From positions 124,001 through 188,000 of the forward strand of contig NZ_JAERJR010000002.1 in the NCBI RefSeq assembly GCF_018257515.1: DNA of 64,000 bases. The letters are read 5' to 3'. This DNA is from Tatumella sp. JGM118. GTDB taxonomy: Bacteria; Pseudomonadota; Gammaproteobacteria; Enterobacterales; Enterobacteriaceae. The notes under the pieces were generated by a model. It had not been told where the DNA came from. It saw nothing but the letters and a program-made list of their open reading frames with translations, and did no database searches. Shown here piece after piece: positions 27,236 to 38,138 of this stretch. How positions within the stretch are numbered: the stretch's first letter is position 1; every line of letters starts with the position of its first letter. Both the position numbers and the translations under genes were made by a program.

Positions 27236-28006
27236 TTAAAGTAATAACTTTGTCAGCACACTGAATGTCTGGTTCATCAGCTGGTGGCTGTAAGAAATAA
27301 ACCACGGAAATAACCAGCGACAGCTGAGGATCCCGAATGTCAGGGTCAGAGGAAAACCTATCACAAATACAGACAACTGTGGTGACATACGGTTCAGTAA
27401 TCCCAGAGTCATATTCATGGTCAGTAATAAAAGAATAACCGGTAATGCGAGCCTGAGGGCACTGCTGAATATAAGCCCGGCCATATCACAAAGCCCGGTA
27501 AAAAAAGAGACCTGATGATTGTCGTTGCCGACAGGTAACGCGATAAAGGTCTCGGTCAACAGGCGCAGTAATACCAGATGCCCGTCAATACTGAGAAAAA
27601 GCAAGAGTGCCAGTGTATTCAGTATTCTCGCCAGCACAGAAACGGAGCCGTGACTGGCCTGGTCATAGAAAGACGCAAAAGATAACCCCATTTGCAATCC
27701 GATCACTTCGCCCGCCAGACGGATGGCCGCAAAGACCAGCGTCATCCCCCAGCCCAGCGCCATGCCCAGCATTAACTGGCAACATAATGTCAGCAAACCC
27801 GGCAGCGAGAACAGCGGGATCCCGCTGCTTTCGAGCAGCGGCGTGATCAGCATGCTGATGCACAGCGCCAGCCCGATCCTCACCCGGTTATTCACACTTT
27901 TGTCGCTGAGTATCGGCGCCGTGCTGAACAGCGCCAGAATCCGGCAAAAGGGCCAGAAATAATCACTGACCAGCGCCACCGCCGGGTACCCGGCAATGCC
28001 GGTCAT
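27236..28006 (-). CDS. fliR: Flagellar export gate protein FliR
   Basis: 256 residues with about six helices. Conserved stretches: YFWPFCRILALFSTAPILS, GEVIGLQMGLSFASF, LLFLSIDGHL and LGLLNRMSPQLSVFVIGFPLTL. It is the single FliR subunit that closes the FliP5Q4R1 export gate inside the basal body. The ATG at 28006 overlaps the fliQ TGA as ATGA; the extra frame up to 28081 lies inside fliQ and was dropped. Last gene of the fliLMNOPQR unit. Confidence 0.95.
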   Translation of the reverse strand: MTGIAGYPAVALVSDYFWPFCRILALFSTAPILSDKSVNNRVRIGLALCISMLITPLLESSGIPLFSLPGLLTLCCQLMLGMALGWGMTLVFAAIRLAGEVIGLQMGLSFASFYDQASHGSVSVLARILNTLALLLFLSIDGHLVLLRLLTETFIALPVGNDNHQVSFFTGLCDMAGLIFSSALRLALPVILLLLTMNMTLGLLNRMSPQLSVFVIGFPLTLTFGILSCRWLFPWFISYSHQLMNQTFSVLTKLLL

Positions 28007-28281
28007 CCTGCGCCGCTCCCGACAAACGCAATCGAGCTGAACATCACCTGAATATAGCCCAGCAGCAGATTCAGCATCCACGGCCCCGCGACCAGCAGAG
28101 TCAGTGTGACTGCGATGATTTTAGGAATAAAAGAGAGCGTTTGTTCGTTGATCTGGGTTGCCGCCTGTAACAGGCTTATCACTAATCCGCTGATAAGGGC
28201 GGCCAGCAGCGGCGGGGTTGCCAGTGAGAGTGCGACTTTCATCGCACCCTGGCCCAGTGACATCACAGCTTCCGGAGACAT
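28003..28281 (-). CDS. fliQ: Flagellar export gate protein FliQ
   Basis: 92 residues, two helices. SPEAVMSLGQGAMKVAL, then ISLLQAATQINEQTLSFIPKI is the family signature. Four copies assemble in the export gate. AAGGA 8 nt upstream and alignment with the 89-residue E. coli protein set the start at 28281. Confidence 0.95.
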   Translation of the reverse strand: MSPEAVMSLGQGAMKVALSLATPPLLAALISGLVISLLQAATQINEQTLSFIPKIIAVTLTLLVAGPWMLNLLLGYIQVMFSSIAFVGSGAG

Positions 28282-28334
28282 TGACAGTTCCTTATGCAGT
28301 CGCCGGCATCGGATACCGTCCGGCAGGGGCAGGA

Positions 28335-29075
28335 TCAATGGACAAAACTTTGCGCCAGTGACCCGATTAACAGCTGCCAGCCATCAGCCAGCACAAACAG
28401 CATCAGTTTAAATGGCAGAGAGATACTGGCCGGCGGCACCATCATCATTCCTAACGCCATCAGGACACTGGCCACCACCAGGTCGACGATCAGGAAGGGA
28501 ATAAACACCGTAAAACCGATGCGGAAGGCGGTTTGCAGTTCACTGGTGACATAGGCCGGGATCAGGATCCTCAGGGGGATATCCTCAGGGCGTTTAAACT
28601 CCGGGTGTTTAGCCAGTTGCATAAACAGCGCCAGATCCGACTCCCGGGTCTGTCTGAGCATAAATGCCGCCAGCGGTTTGCTGCCGGTTTCCAGTGCCTC
28701 ACCGGCGGTGATCCGGTTTTCACTGAACGGTAACCAGGCCTGCCGATACACCTGATCCAGTGTCGGAGACATAACGAAAAAGGTCAGAAACAGGGCCAGC
28801 CCGAGCATCACCTGATTTGGCGGTGCCGAAGGCGTTCCCAGGGCATTACGTAACAGTCCGAGGACAATAATGATGCGTGTAAAACTGGTCATCATCAGTA
28901 ATGCCGCAGGCAGCAGGGTCAGGGCACCGATAAAGACCAGAGTCTGCACCGGCAGAGGCCAGTCCGGGCTATTAATGGTCAGTGACTGAATGGGCAGGGT
29001 AGCAGCGTGCGTGGCAGCGTTTGCCAGCGCGGGGGCCGGAAGGGTGAAAGAGAGTAACCAGCGGGTCTGTTTCAT
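28335..29075 (-). CDS. fliP: Flagellar export gate protein FliP
   Basis: 246 residues starting with a cleavable signal peptide ([18 protein letters not shown]), as in enteric Fli[32 protein letters not shown] and [19 protein letters not shown] stretches are nearly invariant. Five copies form the core of the export channel. The ATG at 29075 overlaps the fliO stop (ATGA); the long frame to 29231 is inside fliO. Confidence 0.95.
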   Translation of the reverse strand: MKQTRWLLSFTLPAPALANAATHAATLPIQSLTINSPDWPLPVQTLVFIGALTLLPAALLMMTSFTRIIIVLGLLRNALGTPSAPPNQVMLGLALFLTFFVMSPTLDQVYRQAWLPFSENRITAGEALETGSKPLAAFMLRQTRESDLALFMQLAKHPEFKRPEDIPLRILIPAYVTSELQTAFRIGFTVFIPFLIVDLVVASVLMALGMMMVPPASISLPFKLMLFVLADGWQLLIGSLAQSFVH

Positions 29076-29458
29076 TTGTGCAGCGCTCTTTTTTCCAGTA
29101 ACGCCCGTAGCCTGTCGGCAAATGGCATGCCGGCCGCAGAGCCATCTTCCTTTCCCGGTGTCCCTTCCGCGGCCGGTAACGTATGAAGGTGGGTGATCTG
29201 TTGTGCGGTGATCCCCAGCAGTAACTGGCAATCCGGCAGCGCCAGTAGCACGATTTTTTCACGTGGTCCGACACTGAGGCTGGCAGTAATATTCAACGGG
29301 CCATAAGTCCTGCCCGGCCGTTGCTTTCTGATAAGCCACCCGACCAGTACCAGTAAGACGATGATCAGCAGGAGTGCGGTGGTGGTTTGCAGCAGCGGCA
29401 CGGCAGAAAGTGCAGAACCGGCAGATGCGGTTTTTTCTGCGGGTAAGGTCAGTGCCAT
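29072..29458 (-). CDS. fliO: Flagellar protein FliO
   Basis: 128 residues. One N-terminal membrane helix ([17 protein letters not shown]) and a cytoplasmic part with the [10 protein letters not shown] and [10 protein letters not shown] motifs. FliO helps assemble and stabilise FliP rings. Two bases separate it from fliN and four overlap fliP. Confidence 0.92.
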   Translation of the reverse strand: MALTLPAEKTASAGSALSAVPLLQTTTALLLIIVLLVLVGWLIRKQRPGRTYGPLNITASLSVGPREKIVLLALPDCQLLLGITAQQITHLHTLPAAEGTPGKEDGSAAGMPFADRLRALLEKRALHK

Positions 29459-29460
29459 GG

Positions 29461-29850
29461 TCAGCGGCTCAGACGGCGGACACGTTCAGAGGGAGTAATA
29501 ATGTCGGTGATCCTGACGCCGTATTTATCATTCACCACCACCACTTCACCCTGAGCAATCAGATAATTATTGATCAGAATATCCAGCGGTTCCCCGGCCA
29601 GCCCTTCCAGCGGCACAATCGACCCTTGCGTCAGACGCAGCAGCTCTTTGATTGTCATCCGCGTCCGGCCCAGCTCAACGGTCATCCGTACCGGAATATC
29701 CATGATCAGGCTGATGTCCTGTGCGCCTTCCGGCATCTCAGAAGAGGCAGACCCTTCAGCGCTGTCAGCCGCCGTCTGTTCCTCCATGGCTTCAGCCCAC
29801 AGATCGTCTTCAGAAGTACGGGTTTCTGAAGGGCGCTGGCTATCACTCAT
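29461..29850 (-). CDS. fliN: Flagellar motor switch protein FliN
   Basis: 129 residues. The C-terminal SpoA domain carries IPVRMTVELGRTRMTIKELL and YLIAQGEVVVVNDKYGVRITDI. With FliM it builds the C-ring and sets rotation direction; it also docks FliH. The N-terminal 50 residues are acidic and variable, as usual. The start overlaps fliM by 8 bases. Confidence 0.95.
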   Translation of the reverse strand: MSDSQRPSETRTSEDDLWAEAMEEQTAADSAEGSASSEMPEGAQDISLIMDIPVRMTVELGRTRMTIKELLRLTQGSIVPLEGLAGEPLDILINNYLIAQGEVVVVNDKYGVRITDIITPSERVRRLSR

Positions 29851-30850
29851 CGGTTTTTTCCTCGTGCAAAGATTGTAATATCGGATTCATCAGTGTCCTG
29901 ACACGAAGCGCATACTGGTGATTAACGATCCCGTGATCGGCAGTGAATACCGGGACATTATCAACGTGCATCGTGACATAGGGCGGTTTATCTATGGGCA
30001 GAATATCCCCGCAGGACAGGGCCAGGATCTGCGACAGAGGCAGGGAAAGGTCGGCAAAATGTGCGGTCAGTTCCAGTTCGGAATGCTTCATCTCGCTGAC
30101 CAGTGTCTCCCGCCACTGATGATCTTCCATACGCGAATTTTCCAGCGGCGGATTGACCAGCAATTCGCGTATAGGCTCTATCATAGAAAAGGGGATACAG
30201 ATGTTGAATTCGCCGACCAGATTGCCGATTTCGACCTGAAACGGCGTATTGACCACAATATCATTGGGAGAGGTAGTGATATTGGTGAATCTGACCTGCA
30301 TTTCTGAACGTACATAGTCGATGGTCAGCGGGTAGATCCCTTGCCAGGCTTCACTGTAGCTTTCCAGCGCCAGTTTCAGCATCCGGTTGATCACCCGCTG
30401 TTCGGTATATGTGAATTCGCGGCCTTCCACTTTGGTCGGAAAACGACCATCCCCGCCGAACAGATTATCGACGGCGATAAACACCAGGCTTGGCGAAAAG
30501 ACCAGCAGTGCTGTCCCCCGCAGGGGTTTCAGATGGATCAGATTCAGGTTGGTCGGAACCGGCATATTGCGGGCGAACGCCTGATACGGCTGGATATTAA
30601 TCATCCCGACACTGATATCCGGACTCCGCCGTAATAAATTAAACAGCCCCATTCTGAACTGGCGGGCAAACCGCTCATTGATAATTTCCAGCGCCTGCAA
30701 CCGTTCCCGCACCACCCGTCGCTGGGTGGAGGGATCATAGGTTTTGACGCTGTCTTCACCGGCTGACGCGGTATCTGCAGGGCCGTTGCCGGCGCTGTCA
30801 CCGTTGAGCAACTGGTCGATTTCGGCCTGAGAGAGAATAGTATCCGCCAT
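29843..30850 (-). CDS. fliM: Flagellar motor switch protein FliM
   Basis: 335 residues. The N-terminal CheY-P binding peptide is intact (ILSQAEIDQLLN). The middle domain contains the conserved NLIHLKPLRGTALLVFSP, and the C-terminal SpoA region LPLSQILALSCGDILP. Together with FliG and FliN it forms the switch complex. Confidence 0.95.
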   Translation of the reverse strand: MADTILSQAEIDQLLNGDSAGNGPADTASAGEDSVKTYDPSTQRRVVRERLQALEIINERFARQFRMGLFNLLRRSPDISVGMINIQPYQAFARNMPVPTNLNLIHLKPLRGTALLVFSPSLVFIAVDNLFGGDGRFPTKVEGREFTYTEQRVINRMLKLALESYSEAWQGIYPLTIDYVRSEMQVRFTNITTSPNDIVVNTPFQVEIGNLVGEFNICIPFSMIEPIRELLVNPPLENSRMEDHQWRETLVSEMKHSELELTAHFADLSLPLSQILALSCGDILPIDKPPYVTMHVDNVPVFTADHGIVNHQYALRVRTLMNPILQSLHEEKTDE

Positions 30851-30854
30851 GGTG

Positions 30855-31355
30855 TTATCGCAGAATAAAGGAGGTAAATAACACGCCTGTGATCGCCTGT
30901 GGTGGCTGATTACTGGTAAAAGGCGGTGCCAGAACCTGTTTGATTTCGTTGATCAGAGCCTGTTTTCCTTCTTCGGTGGTCAGCGCCTTCTGGTCCTGTC
31001 GTGTCAGTAACAGCAACAGGCGGCTGCGGACTTCCGGCAAATACTGATCCAGCCGTTCGCGGGTAGCATCATCCGGCAGACGCAGTGTAAAGCCGGTATA
31101 GAGCACCCGATCATCTTCCTCAGGGGATCCGTGAAGATTGACCGTAAAAGGCTCCAGTTTCAGAAAAACCGGAGTTTGTGCAGGCTGGACCCCCATCGTA
31201 TTCGTCAACGGTGACGCCGCTGCTGACCCCGGATTTTTCATCCGGTAATAACTGTATCCGGCGATGCCGCAGGCAGAGACGGTGATCAGCAGAAGTATCG
31301 GTATCAGGAGGGAGGTTTTGCCGCTTTTTTGTTTCAGTGTAGCCATGAGTTTCAT
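30855..31355 (-). CDS. fliL: Flagellar basal-body protein FliL
   Basis: About 166 residues: a short cytoplasmic start, one membrane helix (LLIPILLLITVSACGIAGYSYY) and a periplasmic domain (KLEPFTVNLHG, VLYTGFTLRLPDD, LPEVRSRLLLLLTRQD). It surrounds the stator and supports torque under load. Several starts are possible (31358, 31355, 31346); 31355 has AGGA 4 nt upstream. First gene of the fliLMNOPQR unit. Confidence 0.93.
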   Translation of the reverse strand: MKLMATLKQKSGKTSLLIPILLLITVSACGIAGYSYYRMKNPGSAAASPLTNTMGVQPAQTPVFLKLEPFTVNLHGSPEEDDRVLYTGFTLRLPDDATRERLDQYLPEVRSRLLLLLTRQDQKALTTEEGKQALINEIKQVLAPPFTSNQPPQAITGVLFTSFILR

Positions 31356-31462
31356 CAATTCCTGTGATAAACAGCGTTTCCGGGGAGAATTATCCTGAGA
31401 TCACCGGCAGCCAATGGCCGGAAAAGAGCCCATTTACGGCAGAAAATCCTGCGGAGTCATTA

Positions 31463-31492
31463 CCGGTGGCTATCCCGGCGGGCAGCCACCGG
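31463..31492 (-). terminator. Hairpin between fliK and fliL
   Basis: CCGGTGGCT pairs with AGCCACCGG across a 12-nt loop in the 152-bp fliK-fliL gap. No T-run follows on the minus strand. It marks the boundary between the fliFGHIJK and fliLMNOPQR units and may act as a partial terminator. Confidence 0.45.
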
Positions 31493-31507
31493 CCGGGAAT
31501 TCCCGGC

Positions 31508-32710
31508 TCAGGCGAAGAGATCGACCCCTGATATTGACGGCGGATGCCCCTGTAATGAGGGTTCGGGAGAAAGGTTGTGTCCGGCGAGACTCTCCGGTTC
31601 CTGCCGGGCAGCGGCTTTGGACTGCGGCTGGTCAGGTGAGTGATCGGACTGAGTAAAGCCGGAGGACGGAGAAGGGGGCTCACGCCCGATATGACTCTGC
31701 CCGAGGCTGATCCCGCTTTCGGCCAGCGCATGACGCAGATGAGGAAGAGCCGCTTCCAGTGCGCTCCTTACCTGACTATGGTCTGACATAAAGGCCAGGT
31801 CGGTCCTGTCATTATTCATCACCAGAGAAATCTTCAGGCTGCCCAGTTCACGCGGATGTAGCCGCAGTTCCGCGGTATGGACTCCATTACGCCGCATAAA
31901 CAGAATCTGCTGGTCCAGCGGGGTCTGCCAGTACGACTGACCGTTAACCGGTGCAGAAAGACTGACGGCACTGCCGGCAGCGGGAGCATTCTCCGGCAGG
32001 CTTTCCGGTAACGTCCCCGGTGAAAACGGCGGTAGTGTTACGGTGCCGTGGGCCTCCTGCCGGCCCTGACGGATCCCGGTTGCCGGCGGCGATATCACGC
32101 CCGCAGGCAGGGAAAACGGCACATTGCGGGATGTCTCTGCCGTTGTTTTCTGCCGGGGGGGGATCGGCACACTGTTGTCATCCAGCCGGTTTCTCCGGGA
32201 CGCTGACGTGGGCCGTGAGGACGGCCTGGTTTCGGGTGGGAGAGACGTGGCGGGTGGCCGCGCCCCGCCGGCGTGCTCTCCTGGCGCGGACAGAGGGGCA
32301 GGGAGCGGTAACTTTCCGCCAGGTCCGGCGTCGGTGGCGGGTTTTCCGGCCCCGGTAATCGCCGTGGCCGCTCGTCCGCGCAGGGCGCTGCCAGCAGCCT
32401 GTGCGGTCAGTGCCCGTAGCCCGCTCATATTCAGCCTGGAAGGTACGGGGGCACTGTCAGGCGTAATCAGCAGTATTTGCGGGGAAATGTCTGCCGGAGT
32501 GACGGCGGGTTTATGGTTTTTTTTGTTTTTTACCTGCGAGGCCGGTGTCAGCGCTGAGTCCGCCGGCACTCCGCCTTTTCCGCTTAACTGTCGTACCTGC
32601 TGAAACAGTGAAGCAAAGAGCGGCGACGGGTTGGAGGGCTGAGCCTCTGGCGAATCCGGCCGGGCCACAAGCAGCTCCGCCGGAGATGTCGCATGATTAA
32701 TTACAGGCAT
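31508..32710 (-). CDS. fliK: Flagellar hook-length control protein FliK
   Basis: 400 residues. The long N-terminal part is Pro/Ser/Ala-rich and low in conserved motifs, as expected for the ruler region. The C-terminal FliK domain is clear (HTAELRLHPRELGSLKISLVM, then SDHSQVRSALEAALPHLRHAL). It measures the hook and switches export specificity through FlhB. The start overlaps fliJ by 10 bases. Confidence 0.92.
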   Translation of the reverse strand: MPVINHATSPAELLVARPDSPEAQPSNPSPLFASLFQQVRQLSGKGGVPADSALTPASQVKNKKNHKPAVTPADISPQILLITPDSAPVPSRLNMSGLRALTAQAAGSALRGRAATAITGAGKPATDAGPGGKLPLPAPLSAPGEHAGGARPPATSLPPETRPSSRPTSASRRNRLDDNSVPIPPRQKTTAETSRNVPFSLPAGVISPPATGIRQGRQEAHGTVTLPPFSPGTLPESLPENAPAAGSAVSLSAPVNGQSYWQTPLDQQILFMRRNGVHTAELRLHPRELGSLKISLVMNNDRTDLAFMSDHSQVRSALEAALPHLRHALAESGISLGQSHIGREPPSPSSGFTQSDHSPDQPQSKAAARQEPESLAGHNLSPEPSLQGHPPSISGVDLFA

Positions 32711-33150
32711 AACGTGCCTCCGGCGGATCGGCGGGATGAAAATTCATCGGTCTGCTTCTGTTCCTGACGTGCTACCTGTAACGCCTGCCGTTTTGACTGA
32801 CGTTTCAGCAGGGTTTCCAGCGCATGCAGACGCTGTTTCTTTTCATGCCATTGCCGGCGGCATTGTTCCAGCTGTTGCTCACTTTGTTGCAGGACCTGTT
32901 GCTGTAACTGTAATGAGTGCTGCAGAAAGGGCATAAACTGCTGATAATCTTTCCAGTGATTAAAAGTGATCCCCGGTAAGGCACGTTGACGGAGATGTTT
33001 CTGGTAATCCTGATGATAATTTTCCAGTAACACCTTCTGCTCAAACGCCTGCTGTTGGGCCTGTTGCAACCGGCCCAGCCTGACGGTCATCTCAGCCAGG
33101 GCTTCCCGGGCCAGGTCACAGACGGTTGTCAGAGCAAGATCGTTGTTCAT
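32701..33150 (-). CDS. fliJ: Flagellar export chaperone FliJ
   Basis: 149 residues, almost wholly coiled coil and Gln-rich ([40 protein letters not shown]). FliJ is the antiparallel stalk in the FliI ring and recycles chaperones. Its start overlaps the fliI stop by 4 bases. Confidence 0.93.
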   Translation of the reverse strand: MNNDLALTTVCDLAREALAEMTVRLGRLQQAQQQAFEQKVLLENYHQDYQKHLRQRALPGITFNHWKDYQQFMPFLQHSLQLQQQVLQQSEQQLEQCRRQWHEKKQRLHALETLLKRQSKRQALQVARQEQKQTDEFSSRRSAGGTLCL

Positions 33151-34514
33151 TGCACATCCTCAGATGAAGTAAAAAGCTGCTGTAACTGTTCACAGGCTGA
33201 CTGATAGCTGCAATGTTCACCGATCCCCTGCTGCAGATAGGCGGACAAGGCTGACTGATGAGCGATGGCCTGATCGAGCAACGGGTCGCTGCCGGCCACA
33301 TAGGCGCCTACGTTGACCAGGTCGTGATTACGCTGCCAGACAGAAAGCAGTTGTTTACAGTAACGCGCCTGGTGCAGTCGCGATCCACTGACTAACTCAT
33401 ACATTACGCGGCTTATCGAGGCTTCAATGTCGATCGCCGGATAGTGACCGGCTTCGGCGAGCTGGCGGGAAAGCACAATATGTCCGTCCAGGATGGCGCG
33501 GGCGGCATCAGCGATCGGGTCCTGCTGGTCGTCGCCTTCCGTCAGGACGGTATAAAATGCCGTGACCGATCCCTGATCGGTATCACCGTTTCCTGCCCGT
33601 TCCACCAACGCCGGCAGGCGGGCAAACACCGAAGGCGGGTAACCTTTGGTGGCCGGGGGTTCACCGATGGCCAGTGCGATCTCACGCTGAGCCATGGCGT
33701 AGCGGGTCAGTGAGTCCATAATCAGTAATACGTGTAAGCCACGGTCACGAAAATCTTCCGCTATTCGCGTCGCGTAGGCCGCGCCCTGAAGCCGTAACAG
33801 GGGCGAGACGTCGGCCGGCGCAGCAATCACTACCGACCGGCGCAGCCCCTCCGCGCCCAGAATATTTTCGATAAAATCTTTGACCTCACGGCCACGCTCA
33901 CCAATCAGGCCGACCACAATAACATCGGCCCGGGTATAACGTGCCATCATGCCGAGCAGAACACTTTTCCCGACCCCGGACCCGGCGAAAAGCCCCATAC
34001 GTTGACCGCGCCCTACGGTTAACAACCCATTGATGGCCCGGATACCGGTATCCAGCACATGTCTGATCGGCGCACGCTGTAACGGGTTTAAGGGCCGGGT
34101 GGAGAGCGCCCCCTTGTCTGTATTTGCGGGTAAGGGCTGGTTATCCAGCGGGTGACCGGCACTGTCGAGGATCCTGCCGAGCAACTGCGGGCCGAGAGGT
34201 AATGTTTTACTCTGTGTCGCGTCCTGCTGTTCTGAGGCAAACACGCGCGCCCCGGGGGCCAGTCCGTCGGTTTCTTCCAGCGGCATCAGGAACAAACGAT
34301 GTCCGCTGAAGCCCACGACCTCACAGATAGCCGGAGGGGCCGCCCGGCGTTCGACCCGACAGGAGGCTCCCAGCGGTAACGAGAGCCCGCTGGCTTCCAG
34401 CACCAGCCCGGTGGCCCGGGTGAGTGAGCCGCTGCGACGCACCGCAGGCAAAGATGCGAGTGACTGCTCGAAGCGGTCCAGCTGTTGCGGCCAGTTCAGG
34501 GGAGATGAGGTCAT
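33147..34514 (-). CDS. fliI: Flagellar export ATPase FliI
   Basis: 455 residues, F1-beta-like. Walker [16 protein letters not shown], catalytic Glu in [12 protein letters not shown], Walker [21 protein letters not shown] and the [15 protein letters not shown] loop. It forms a hexamer below the export gate. The N-terminal 30 residues carry the FliH-binding helix. Stop and start overlap fliJ and fliH. Confidence 0.96.
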   Translation of the reverse strand: MTSSPLNWPQQLDRFEQSLASLPAVRRSGSLTRATGLVLEASGLSLPLGASCRVERRAAPPAICEVVGFSGHRLFLMPLEETDGLAPGARVFASEQQDATQSKTLPLGPQLLGRILDSAGHPLDNQPLPANTDKGALSTRPLNPLQRAPIRHVLDTGIRAINGLLTVGRGQRMGLFAGSGVGKSVLLGMMARYTRADVIVVGLIGERGREVKDFIENILGAEGLRRSVVIAAPADVSPLLRLQGAAYATRIAEDFRDRGLHVLLIMDSLTRYAMAQREIALAIGEPPATKGYPPSVFARLPALVERAGNGDTDQGSVTAFYTVLTEGDDQQDPIADAARAILDGHIVLSRQLAEAGHYPAIDIEASISRVMYELVSGSRLHQARYCKQLLSVWQRNHDLVNVGAYVAGSDPLLDQAIAHQSALSAYLQQGIGEHCSYQSACEQLQQLFTSSEDVQ

Positions 34515-35257
34515 CAGTAGGCTCCTGACTGCGCCCGCTGGCAGAGTGCCAGCCAGCGGGTTGACAGGCTGCTGTCAAGTTCACCTTCCTCGCCCTGTAA
34601 ACGGCAGTCTCCCGGTCGCAGGGTGGCGTCTGCCACCAGTTGCCAGCCGTGTTCGCTGATTTGCGTACCGAATACCTGTTGCGCGACATCCAGATCCTGC
34701 GGGTGAACACGCAGGCAAGGCGTGCCGCTGAACAGCGGGTCCTGCGCCAGCAGTTGACGGATGTTTTCGGTCAGCAACCGCGTGTCGCAGGCGACATTGT
34801 CACCGCAAATCTGCCAGGCAATCTGCAACGCCAGCTGCAGTAATCGTCCCGTCACCATGCCATCAAACATCGCCAGTGAACGGGAGAAACCAGCGGCCAG
34901 TCCGGATAATTGTTGTTGCATCTCTTCCGTTTTCTGCGCGCTTTCCTGCTGTGCCTGCTGCAACGCTTCGTCAATGCCACGCTGGTGGCCCAGCATTTCC
35001 CCCCGGGCCATGCCTTGCTGATAACCTTCCTGCCAGGCCTGTTGTTTCTCTTCTTCCGTCAGTGACACCGGACACGGCGCTGAGGGCGGCGGGGCGCTGT
35101 GCCGGGGGGGAGCCTCCCCTTCAGGGGCCGGGGCGGGCGGCTGCGCGATGTCAGGTTGCGGGAGGCTGGCCGTGATAATTTCGCCAGTCAGATCAAATTC
35201 CTCAGGCTGCCAGTTCTTCCACAGCTCAGCCGCAGGGATATCAGACATAAGTTTCAT
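34514..35257 (-). CDS. fliH: Flagellar export ATPase regulator FliH
   Basis: 247 residues. A Pro-rich acidic N-terminus, a helical middle with GxxxG-type repeats ([21 protein letters not shown]) and the C-terminal V-ATPase-E-like domain ([33 protein letters not shown]). It dimerises on FliI and links it to FliN. The ATG at 35257 has GGAGG five bases upstream; an ATG at 35248 aligns better with E. coli but lies 14 nt from that site. Confidence 0.92.
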   Translation of the reverse strand: MKLMSDIPAAELWKNWQPEEFDLTGEIITASLPQPDIAQPPAPAPEGEAPPRHSAPPPSAPCPVSLTEEEKQQAWQEGYQQGMARGEMLGHQRGIDEALQQAQQESAQKTEEMQQQLSGLAAGFSRSLAMFDGMVTGRLLQLALQIAWQICGDNVACDTRLLTENIRQLLAQDPLFSGTPCLRVHPQDLDVAQQVFGTQISEHGWQLVADATLRPGDCRLQGEEGELDSSLSTRWLALCQRAQSGAY

Positions 35258-36233
35258 CCGCACCTCCGATAACAATATCACCGGCTTCGGCCAGACGACG
35301 GACAATCAGCAGAATGGCTTTTTGTTCAGACTCTACCGCAGACATACGCACCGGTCCCCGGCTGCTGAGATCATCACGCAGTATGTCGGCCGCCCGCACA
35401 GACATATTTTTCAGGAACTTATCGCGTAACGGCTGCTGTGCCCCTTTCAGCGCCACCAGCAACTGCTCGGAATCTACTTCCTGAAGCAAGCGCTGTATGC
35501 TGCGGTCGTCCACGTCGACCAGATTTTCGAACAAAAACATTTCATCGATAATTTTCTGTGCCAGTTCATTATCGAAATCGCGCACAGCTTCAATCACGGA
35601 CTCTTCCTGCCGGGCATTCATCAGGTTCAGAATCTCTGCCGCGGTACGGACACCGCCCATTTTCGCCCGCTTGAGATTTTGTCCGTCCAGCAGGTTGTTC
35701 AGTACCTCAGTCAGCTCGGCCAGCGCCGCCGGTTGCACCCCCCCGAAGGTTGCGATACGTAACATTACGTCATGGCGCAGACGCTCATCAAACAGCGCCA
35801 GAATATCTGCAGCCTGTGACCGTTTCAGATGGACGAGGATCGTGGCGATGATCTGCGGATGTTCGTCACGGATTAAATCGGCTGCCGAAGGCGGATCCAT
35901 CAGGTTCAGGGTATCCATACCGGAGCTGGTATCCCGTGTATCAAAGATATCTTCCAGCAGGCTGCTGGCACGTTCCTCACCCAGGGCTTTGATCAGCACC
36001 GAGCGCAGGTAATCACTGTTATTCAGGCTGAGAGCAGAATACTGTTCTGCATCCTTCTCAAACTGCTGCAGGACCTGGGTCAGTTGCTGATGTGAAATCT
36101 GTTTCATTGCAGCCATGGCCGCGCTGAGATGCTGAATTTCACGCTGGTTCAGGTGGCGGAAGACTTCCGCTGCCCGCTCTTCGCCCAGCGTCATCATCAG
36201 GATGGCGCTTTTATCGGTACCGCTAAGAGTCAT
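35241..36233 (-). CDS. fliG: Flagellar motor switch protein FliG
   Basis: 330 residues, very close to E. coli FliG. The [20 protein letters not shown] motif of the middle domain and the C-terminal torque helix with [17 protein letters not shown] are intact; the MFLF linker is present. It couples stator force to rotor rotation. It overlaps fliF by 4 bases and fliH by 17. Confidence 0.96.
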   Translation of the reverse strand: MTLSGTDKSAILMMTLGEERAAEVFRHLNQREIQHLSAAMAAMKQISHQQLTQVLQQFEKDAEQYSALSLNNSDYLRSVLIKALGEERASSLLEDIFDTRDTSSGMDTLNLMDPPSAADLIRDEHPQIIATILVHLKRSQAADILALFDERLRHDVMLRIATFGGVQPAALAELTEVLNNLLDGQNLKRAKMGGVRTAAEILNLMNARQEESVIEAVRDFDNELAQKIIDEMFLFENLVDVDDRSIQRLLQEVDSEQLLVALKGAQQPLRDKFLKNMSVRAADILRDDLSSRGPVRMSAVESEQKAILLIVRRLAEAGDIVIGGADETYV

Positions 36234-37921
36234 AATTCATTCCCCATCCATCCGCGGATCACCAGGGCGACTATCTGAGGATCATTTTCTGACATCTCGC
36301 GTACGCGCTGGCTAAGGATCTCGCTGTTAATTCGTTGTTGTGCCTTACGTGCCGTCTCCTGCATGCCATTGTCCTGAGGTTCCTCAGGTGGCGGAGTTGT
36401 TTCAGCTGCGGCATTTTCCTCGTCTCTGATCTGTTTCTGCTTATCAATGACTGGTCGTACAACTTTGCGATAGAGCAGAAAAGCGACCAGCGCCACGACC
36501 AGCCAGCGACCTGCAGAGATCATCTGCGTCATAAATTCCGGCTGCTCCCAGAACCGGCCGACCTTATCTTCATCCGGGGTGAACCGGGCATTGACCAGGT
36601 TCAGCGAGTCGCCGCGTTGTTCGGAAAATCCCATGGCCTCCCGGGTCAGCGCCTCGATCTGCTTCAGCACCCCGGCCGGCAGAGGGCGTGGGGCGCCTTT
36701 GTCATCCTGCTGATAGTTCACCACCACCGCCACCGAAAGCCGCCGGAGGGTTCCACTGTTAAGCTGGGTGTGCAGCACGGTTTTATCCAGCTCATAATTA
36801 GTGGTGGCGTCATGACTGGATTGCTGATTGATCGCGACGGGATCCTTCGCCGTGGTGGACGTTTTCACGGCCGGCGTAGCTGCTTTCCCCTGCGCACTGG
36901 CTGCGCCAGTTGCGGGTACAGGCGTAGTGATGGGGGCCGTCGCGGCCGGTGACGGCTGATTCGTTAATGCCCCCGGAACACCGCCCGGTAATGCGCCCCC
37001 GTTTTGCTGATTGTCACTGGTCTGTTGCGAACGGATGGCTTTTTTATCCGGCGTCGCGTTGGGGCCGTAGCGCTCTTCCGTCTGTTCCTGACGGTCAAAG
37101 TTGATTTGCGCGGTGACCTGTGCCCTGACATTGCCGGCACCGACCACCGGTGCCAGAATATTCTCGATACGCTGGCGGATATTTCGCTCGACTTCGGCCG
37201 CATATTTCAGACGTACCCTGTCGGGTCCCTGACCGTTGAGACCGGGGCTGGTCAGCAGGTTACCATTCTGATCAATAACAGTGACATTACCAGGCGGTAG
37301 CCGGCTGACACTGCTGGACACCATATGCACAATGGCATTGACCTGACCGTCATCCAGTGCCCGCGCAGGGCGCAGTTCCAGCGTCACCGAGGCCGACGGG
37401 AGTTGTTCTTCGCGGATAAAGACCGACGGTTTGGGAAGAGCCAGATGGACCCGTGCCGTTTTTACGGCGGAGAGACTCTCGATAGTCCTCTCCAGTTCCC
37501 CCTCCAGCGCACGCTGAAAATTAACCTGTTCGCTGAACTGACTGATACCAAACTTTTCATTATCCAGTAATTCGAACCCGTTTGACCCGCCTTTCGGCAA
37601 CCCTTGCTCTGCCAGTTTCAGACGCAACTCACGTACACTTTCGGCCGGAACCATCAGCGCACCACTTTTATCATCCACTTTATACGGGACATTCATCTGA
37701 TTCAGGCTACTGATAATCAGCCCGCCGTCCTGGTCTGACAGCGTGTTGTACAGCGCTTTATATTCCGGTGCCTTAGCCCACAGAGCCAGTACCACGACCA
37801 GTGCCACGGAGAGTGCTCCGGCAAAAATGAGCGGGATCCCTGGCAGGGTACGTAGCTTTGACTGGAGTTGTTGTCGCCAGGCGTTAAATGATGAGGTAAC
37901 GGTGGCCGGACTCAGGGTCAT
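36230..37921 (-). CDS. fliF: Flagellar MS-ring protein FliF
   Basis: 563 residues. First membrane helix [21 protein letters not shown] (about residues 30-50), ring-building domains with [16 protein letters not shown] and [13 protein letters not shown], a variable Ala/Thr/Pro-rich loop (about 300-380), second helix [12 protein letters not shown] and the C-terminal FliG-binding tail. AGGAAG 5-11 nt upstream supports the ATG at 37921 rather than 37951. First gene of the fliFGHIJK unit, divergent from fliE. Confidence 0.95.
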   Translation of the reverse strand: MTLSPATVTSSFNAWRQQLQSKLRTLPGIPLIFAGALSVALVVVLALWAKAPEYKALYNTLSDQDGGLIISSLNQMNVPYKVDDKSGALMVPAESVRELRLKLAEQGLPKGGSNGFELLDNEKFGISQFSEQVNFQRALEGELERTIESLSAVKTARVHLALPKPSVFIREEQLPSASVTLELRPARALDDGQVNAIVHMVSSSVSRLPPGNVTVIDQNGNLLTSPGLNGQGPDRVRLKYAAEVERNIRQRIENILAPVVGAGNVRAQVTAQINFDRQEQTEERYGPNATPDKKAIRSQQTSDNQQNGGALPGGVPGALTNQPSPAATAPITTPVPATGAASAQGKAATPAVKTSTTAKDPVAINQQSSHDATTNYELDKTVLHTQLNSGTLRRLSVAVVVNYQQDDKGAPRPLPAGVLKQIEALTREAMGFSEQRGDSLNLVNARFTPDEDKVGRFWEQPEFMTQMISAGRWLVVALVAFLLYRKVVRPVIDKQKQIRDEENAAAETTPPPEEPQDNGMQETARKAQQRINSEILSQRVREMSENDPQIVALVIRGWMGNEL

Positions 37922-38138
37922 AGGATCTTCCTGTCGGCCCGAAGAGGACAATATTCAATTAACAACACGACATACTCCCAAAAAACACAGAAAAGTTGCG
38001 GAGAAATATCGCGCATTATTGACTTCCTTCCCGTGAATGATGGCTGAAACAGTCAGTATTTTAAGGGTTAGTTTTCCGCTTCATTCCTGTCGCGGCAGGG
38101 TAGATTATGAGGCTCATCGGGCAGAGAGGAGATAAGGT

